Shown here: positions 6,044 to 7,087 of the stretch, one piece after another
How positions within the stretch are numbered: the stretch's first letter is position 1
Layout: each line of letters opens with the position of its first letter
Assembly (NCBI GenBank): GCA_020216625.1
Contig: JAIUYB010000112.1
Location: forward strand, 1 to 7,087
From: Desulfarculus sp.
Lineage (GTDB): Bacteria; Desulfobacterota; Desulfarculia; Desulfarculales; Desulfarculaceae
Direction of reading: 5' to 3'
DNA: 7,087 nt
The notes under the pieces: model-generated
What the model was told of the DNA's origin: nothing
The model's database searches: none
Seen by the model: the letters and a program-made list of their open reading frames with translations, nothing else
Position numbers and translations under genes: made by a program

Positions 6044-6117
6044 ATTGGCCGTGGACCAGCATCGCCGCCAGCCCCGGGCCAATTCCGGCTATTAGCGGCG
6101 GCGGGTGAATTTCGGGG

Positions 6118-6147
6118 TGGACAGGATGGTTACAACTTAGCTACAAT
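6118..6147 (+). promoter_or_regulatory. Sigma70-type promoter for the HdrA-like gene
   Basis: TGGACA (6118-6123) and TACAAT (6142-6147) each match 5 of 6 consensus bases and are separated by 18 bp. The expected start near 6154 gives a leader of about 110 nt before the TTG start. The -10 box lies inside the 19-bp dyad at 6137-6155, so a protein bound there would block it. Confidence 0.6.
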
Positions 6148-6152
6148 CTAGC
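6131..6152. repeat. Two tandem 11-bp repeats in the divergent promoter region
   Basis: TACAACTTAGC (6131-6141) is followed directly by TACAATCTAGC (6142-6152), with 2 mismatches out of 11. An 11-bp period is about one helical turn, as seen where protein monomers bind the same DNA face. The repeat overlaps the dyad at 6137-6155, so it may only be part of that operator. Confidence 0.45.
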
Positions 6153-6155
6153 TAA
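6137..6155. promoter_or_regulatory. 19-bp dyad operator shared by the divergent promoters
   Basis: TTAGCTA (6137-6143), spacer CAATC, TAGCTAA (6149-6155) is a perfect 7-bp inverted repeat of the size bound by dimeric repressors such as MarR or TetR types. It covers the plus-strand -10 box and the expected start sites of both transcripts (near 6154). The regulator is not encoded in the window, so its family is a guess. Confidence 0.6.
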
Positions 6156-6160
6156 TTTGC

Positions 6161-6190
6161 AATATAGACAGGGCTTAAGGGGCTTGTCAA
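6161..6190 (-). promoter_or_regulatory. Sigma70-type promoter for the four-gene CoA-thioester operon
   Basis: On the minus strand a consensus TTGACA (6190-6185) is separated by 18 bp from TATATT (6166-6161), which matches 5 of 6 bases. The expected start near 6154 leaves a leader of about 124 nt before the ATG at 6030. It is the best promoter in the window and lies in an AT-rich patch. The -35 side also holds a small hairpin on the plus-strand leader (GGGCTT 6180-6185, loop GTC, AAGCCC 6189-6194). Confidence 0.75.
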
Positions 6191-6253
6191 GCCCAAAGCG
6201 GGAAAGGCGAGGGGGGCGCTGGAGGCGGCGCGACCGGGCCGAATAACGCCTGC

Positions 6254-6260
6254 GGGAGGA
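6254..6260 (+). promoter_or_regulatory. Shine-Dalgarno GGGAGGA supporting the TTG start
   Basis: GGGAGGA stands just before TTG at 6265-6267; GGAGG ends 5 nt upstream of it. An in-frame TAA at 6244-6246 rules out any start further upstream except a CTG, so TTG is the sensible start. Confidence 0.65.
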
Positions 6261-6264
6261 TGAG

Positions 6265-7087
6265 TTGGCCTCGGACAAAACACCGGTTCTGATCCTGGGG
6301 GGCGGGGTGGCCGGGCTGGCGGCGGCGGTGGAGCTGGACCGCCGGGGAGTGCCCAGCCTGGTGGTGGAAAAAACCGGGCGGCTGGGCGGCCGGGCGGCGG
6401 AGTTCTGCTGCAAGGCCACCAGCCTCTGCGCGCGCTGCGGGGCCTGCCGGGTGGGTGATCTGGTGCGCGAGGCCATGGGCCGCCCCAACATCGCCTTTCT
6501 GGGCCGGGCCCTGGCGGTGGGCGCCCGGGCCAAGGACCGGGGTTGGGAGCTGGACCTGGCCCCCCAGCCGGCGGAGGAGAGCGGGGCCGGAGAGCCGGTG
6601 GAGGCCCTCACCGCCCGCCGGACCCTGACCGCCGGGGCGGTGATCCTGGCGGTGGGGCACCAGCCCTTCGCGGCCGGGCGCAAGAGCCGCTTTGGTCATG
6701 GCCGGGTGCCGGGGGTGCTGAGCGCCGGCGAGCTGGAGCGTCAGCTCCGGGATGGCGCGCTGCCGGCCGAGGCCCGCCGCCTGGCCTTCATCCAGTGCGT
6801 GGGCTCGCGCGACGAGGCCCTGGGCCACAACTACTGCTCCCGGGTCTGCTGCGGCTTCGCCCTGCGCCTGGCCCGCCTGGCCCGCTTCCTGGAGCCCGAA
6901 CGCCAGGTCACCTTCTTCCATATGGACGTGCAGGATTACGGCCGGGCCTGGCGCGAGGAACTGGCCGCCATGCGGTCGGACTTCGAGTTCGTGCGCGCCA
7001 TCCCGGGCGAGGTCCGGGCCGGGACGGCTGGGCCGGAGGCGGTCTATGCCGGGCCGGACCAGCAGCCGGTGGCGCGGGAGTTCGACC
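6265..7087 (+). CDS. HdrA-like FAD/iron-sulfur oxidoreductase, N-terminal part, cut by window edge
   Basis: An open frame of 274 codons runs from TTG at 6265 to the window edge with no stop, so the C-terminus is missing; HdrA-type proteins are usually 650 residues or more. Residues 7-36 form an FAD-binding Rossmann start (PVLILGGGVAGLAAA, then VVEK), followed by the LGGR motif (40-43). IQCVGSRDEALGHNYCSRVCC (176-196) is the hallmark HdrA block, with Cys178, Cys191, Cys195 and Cys196 as likely [4Fe-4S] ligands. Between them lies an unusually cysteine-rich segment (Cys48, Cys49, Cys55, Cys58, Cys61) ending in RPNI, where HdrA proteins typically have a single C-x-x-C. In the family HdrA is the flavin subunit that passes or bifurcates electrons between ferredoxin, NADH or hydrogenase modules and disulfide or other acceptors. 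It is divergent from the CoA-thioester operon and shares its operator, so a role in electron supply to the activator is plausible but inferred. Confidence 0.87.
   Translation, partial: MASDKTPVLILGGGVAGLAAAVELDRRGVPSLVVEKTGRLGGRAAEFCCKATSLCARCGACRVGDLVREAMGRPNIAFLGRALAVGARAKDRGWELDLAPQPAEESGAGEPVEALTARRTLTAGAVILAVGHQPFAAGRKSRFGHGRVPGVLSAGELERQLRDGALPAEARRLAFIQCVGSRDEALGHNYCSRVCCGFALRLARLARFLEPERQVTFFHMDVQDYGRAWREELAAMRSDFEFVRAIPGEVRAGTAGPEAVYAGPDQQPVAREFD

Noticed and set aside
4799..6082. Upstream extension of the activator frame across the dehydratase-like gene, as a fused 688-residue protein
   Set aside because: The extension is an Arg/Pro/Gly-rich out-of-frame reading of the dehydratase-like gene. 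The activator has its own GTG start with GGAGGAG at the right distance.
3791..6108. Plus-strand open frames opposite the activator and dehydratase-like genes (3791-4945 and 4981-6108)
   Set aside because: Antisense shadows with no family motifs; the minus-strand frames have full motif sets and good ribosome sites.
6260..6292. Ten-codon ATG frame overlapping the HdrA-like start
   Set aside because: The ATG lies directly on the Shine-Dalgarno sequence with almost no spacing. It ends after ten codons (TGA at 6290-6292), and nothing suggests a leader peptide.
6141..6921. Minus-strand open frames (6141-6683 and 6187-6921) opposite the HdrA-like gene
   Set aside because: Antisense shadows of a plus-strand frame with FAD-binding and HdrA cysteine motifs.
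1..7087. tRNA, rRNA, CRISPR array, insertion sequence or attachment site
   Set aside because: I looked on both strands and found no repeat-spacer pattern, transposase, terminal inverted repeats or tRNA-like cloverleaf.

Overview
The window is GC-rich (clearly above 60%, not counted exactly) and reads like the chromosome of a strictly anaerobic bacterium. A Desulfobacterota-type (deltaproteobacterial) host fits best. That is an inference from gene content: a 2-hydroxyacyl-CoA dehydratase/benzoyl-CoA reductase-type protein with its ATP-driven activator, an HdrA-like flavoprotein, a RACo/RamA-type corrinoid-protein activase, and a terminator style common in that group. No taxonomic marker is present.

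Layout from left to right. (1) Positions 1-463, minus strand: the N-terminal part of a RACo/RamA-type (DUF4445, ASKHA-fold) reductive activase, cut by the window edge. (2) Positions 464-671: divergent spacer. (3) Positions 672-896, plus strand: a 74-residue YgdI/YgdR-type lipoprotein with a GTG start. It is followed by a strong intrinsic terminator with an 18-bp perfect stem (990-1037). (4) Positions 6030 down to 1041, minus strand: a four-gene operon. In transcription order it encodes a 2-hydroxyacyl-CoA dehydratase D-component-like [4Fe-4S] protein, its HgdC/BcrD-type ATPase activator (overlapping by GTGA), an AMP-forming acyl-CoA synthetase and a thiolase. (5) Positions 6031-6264: divergent control region with two good sigma70-type promoters facing each other over a shared 19-bp dyad. 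(6) From 6265, plus strand: an HdrA-like FAD/iron-sulfur protein starting with TTG and running off the right edge.

Reading of the system: the synthetase would load a carboxylic acid onto CoA. The activator would use ATP hydrolysis to push one low-potential electron into the dehydratase/reductase-like protein, which would do radical chemistry on a CoA thioester (or another reduction). The thiolase would make or cleave a 3-ketoacyl-CoA. The divergent HdrA-like protein is a natural candidate for handling the electrons, and the shared operator suggests joint control. The substrate cannot be read from the sequence. The most unusual point is that only one D-component-type subunit is present, where classical dehydratases use two different subunits and class I benzoyl-CoA reductase uses four.
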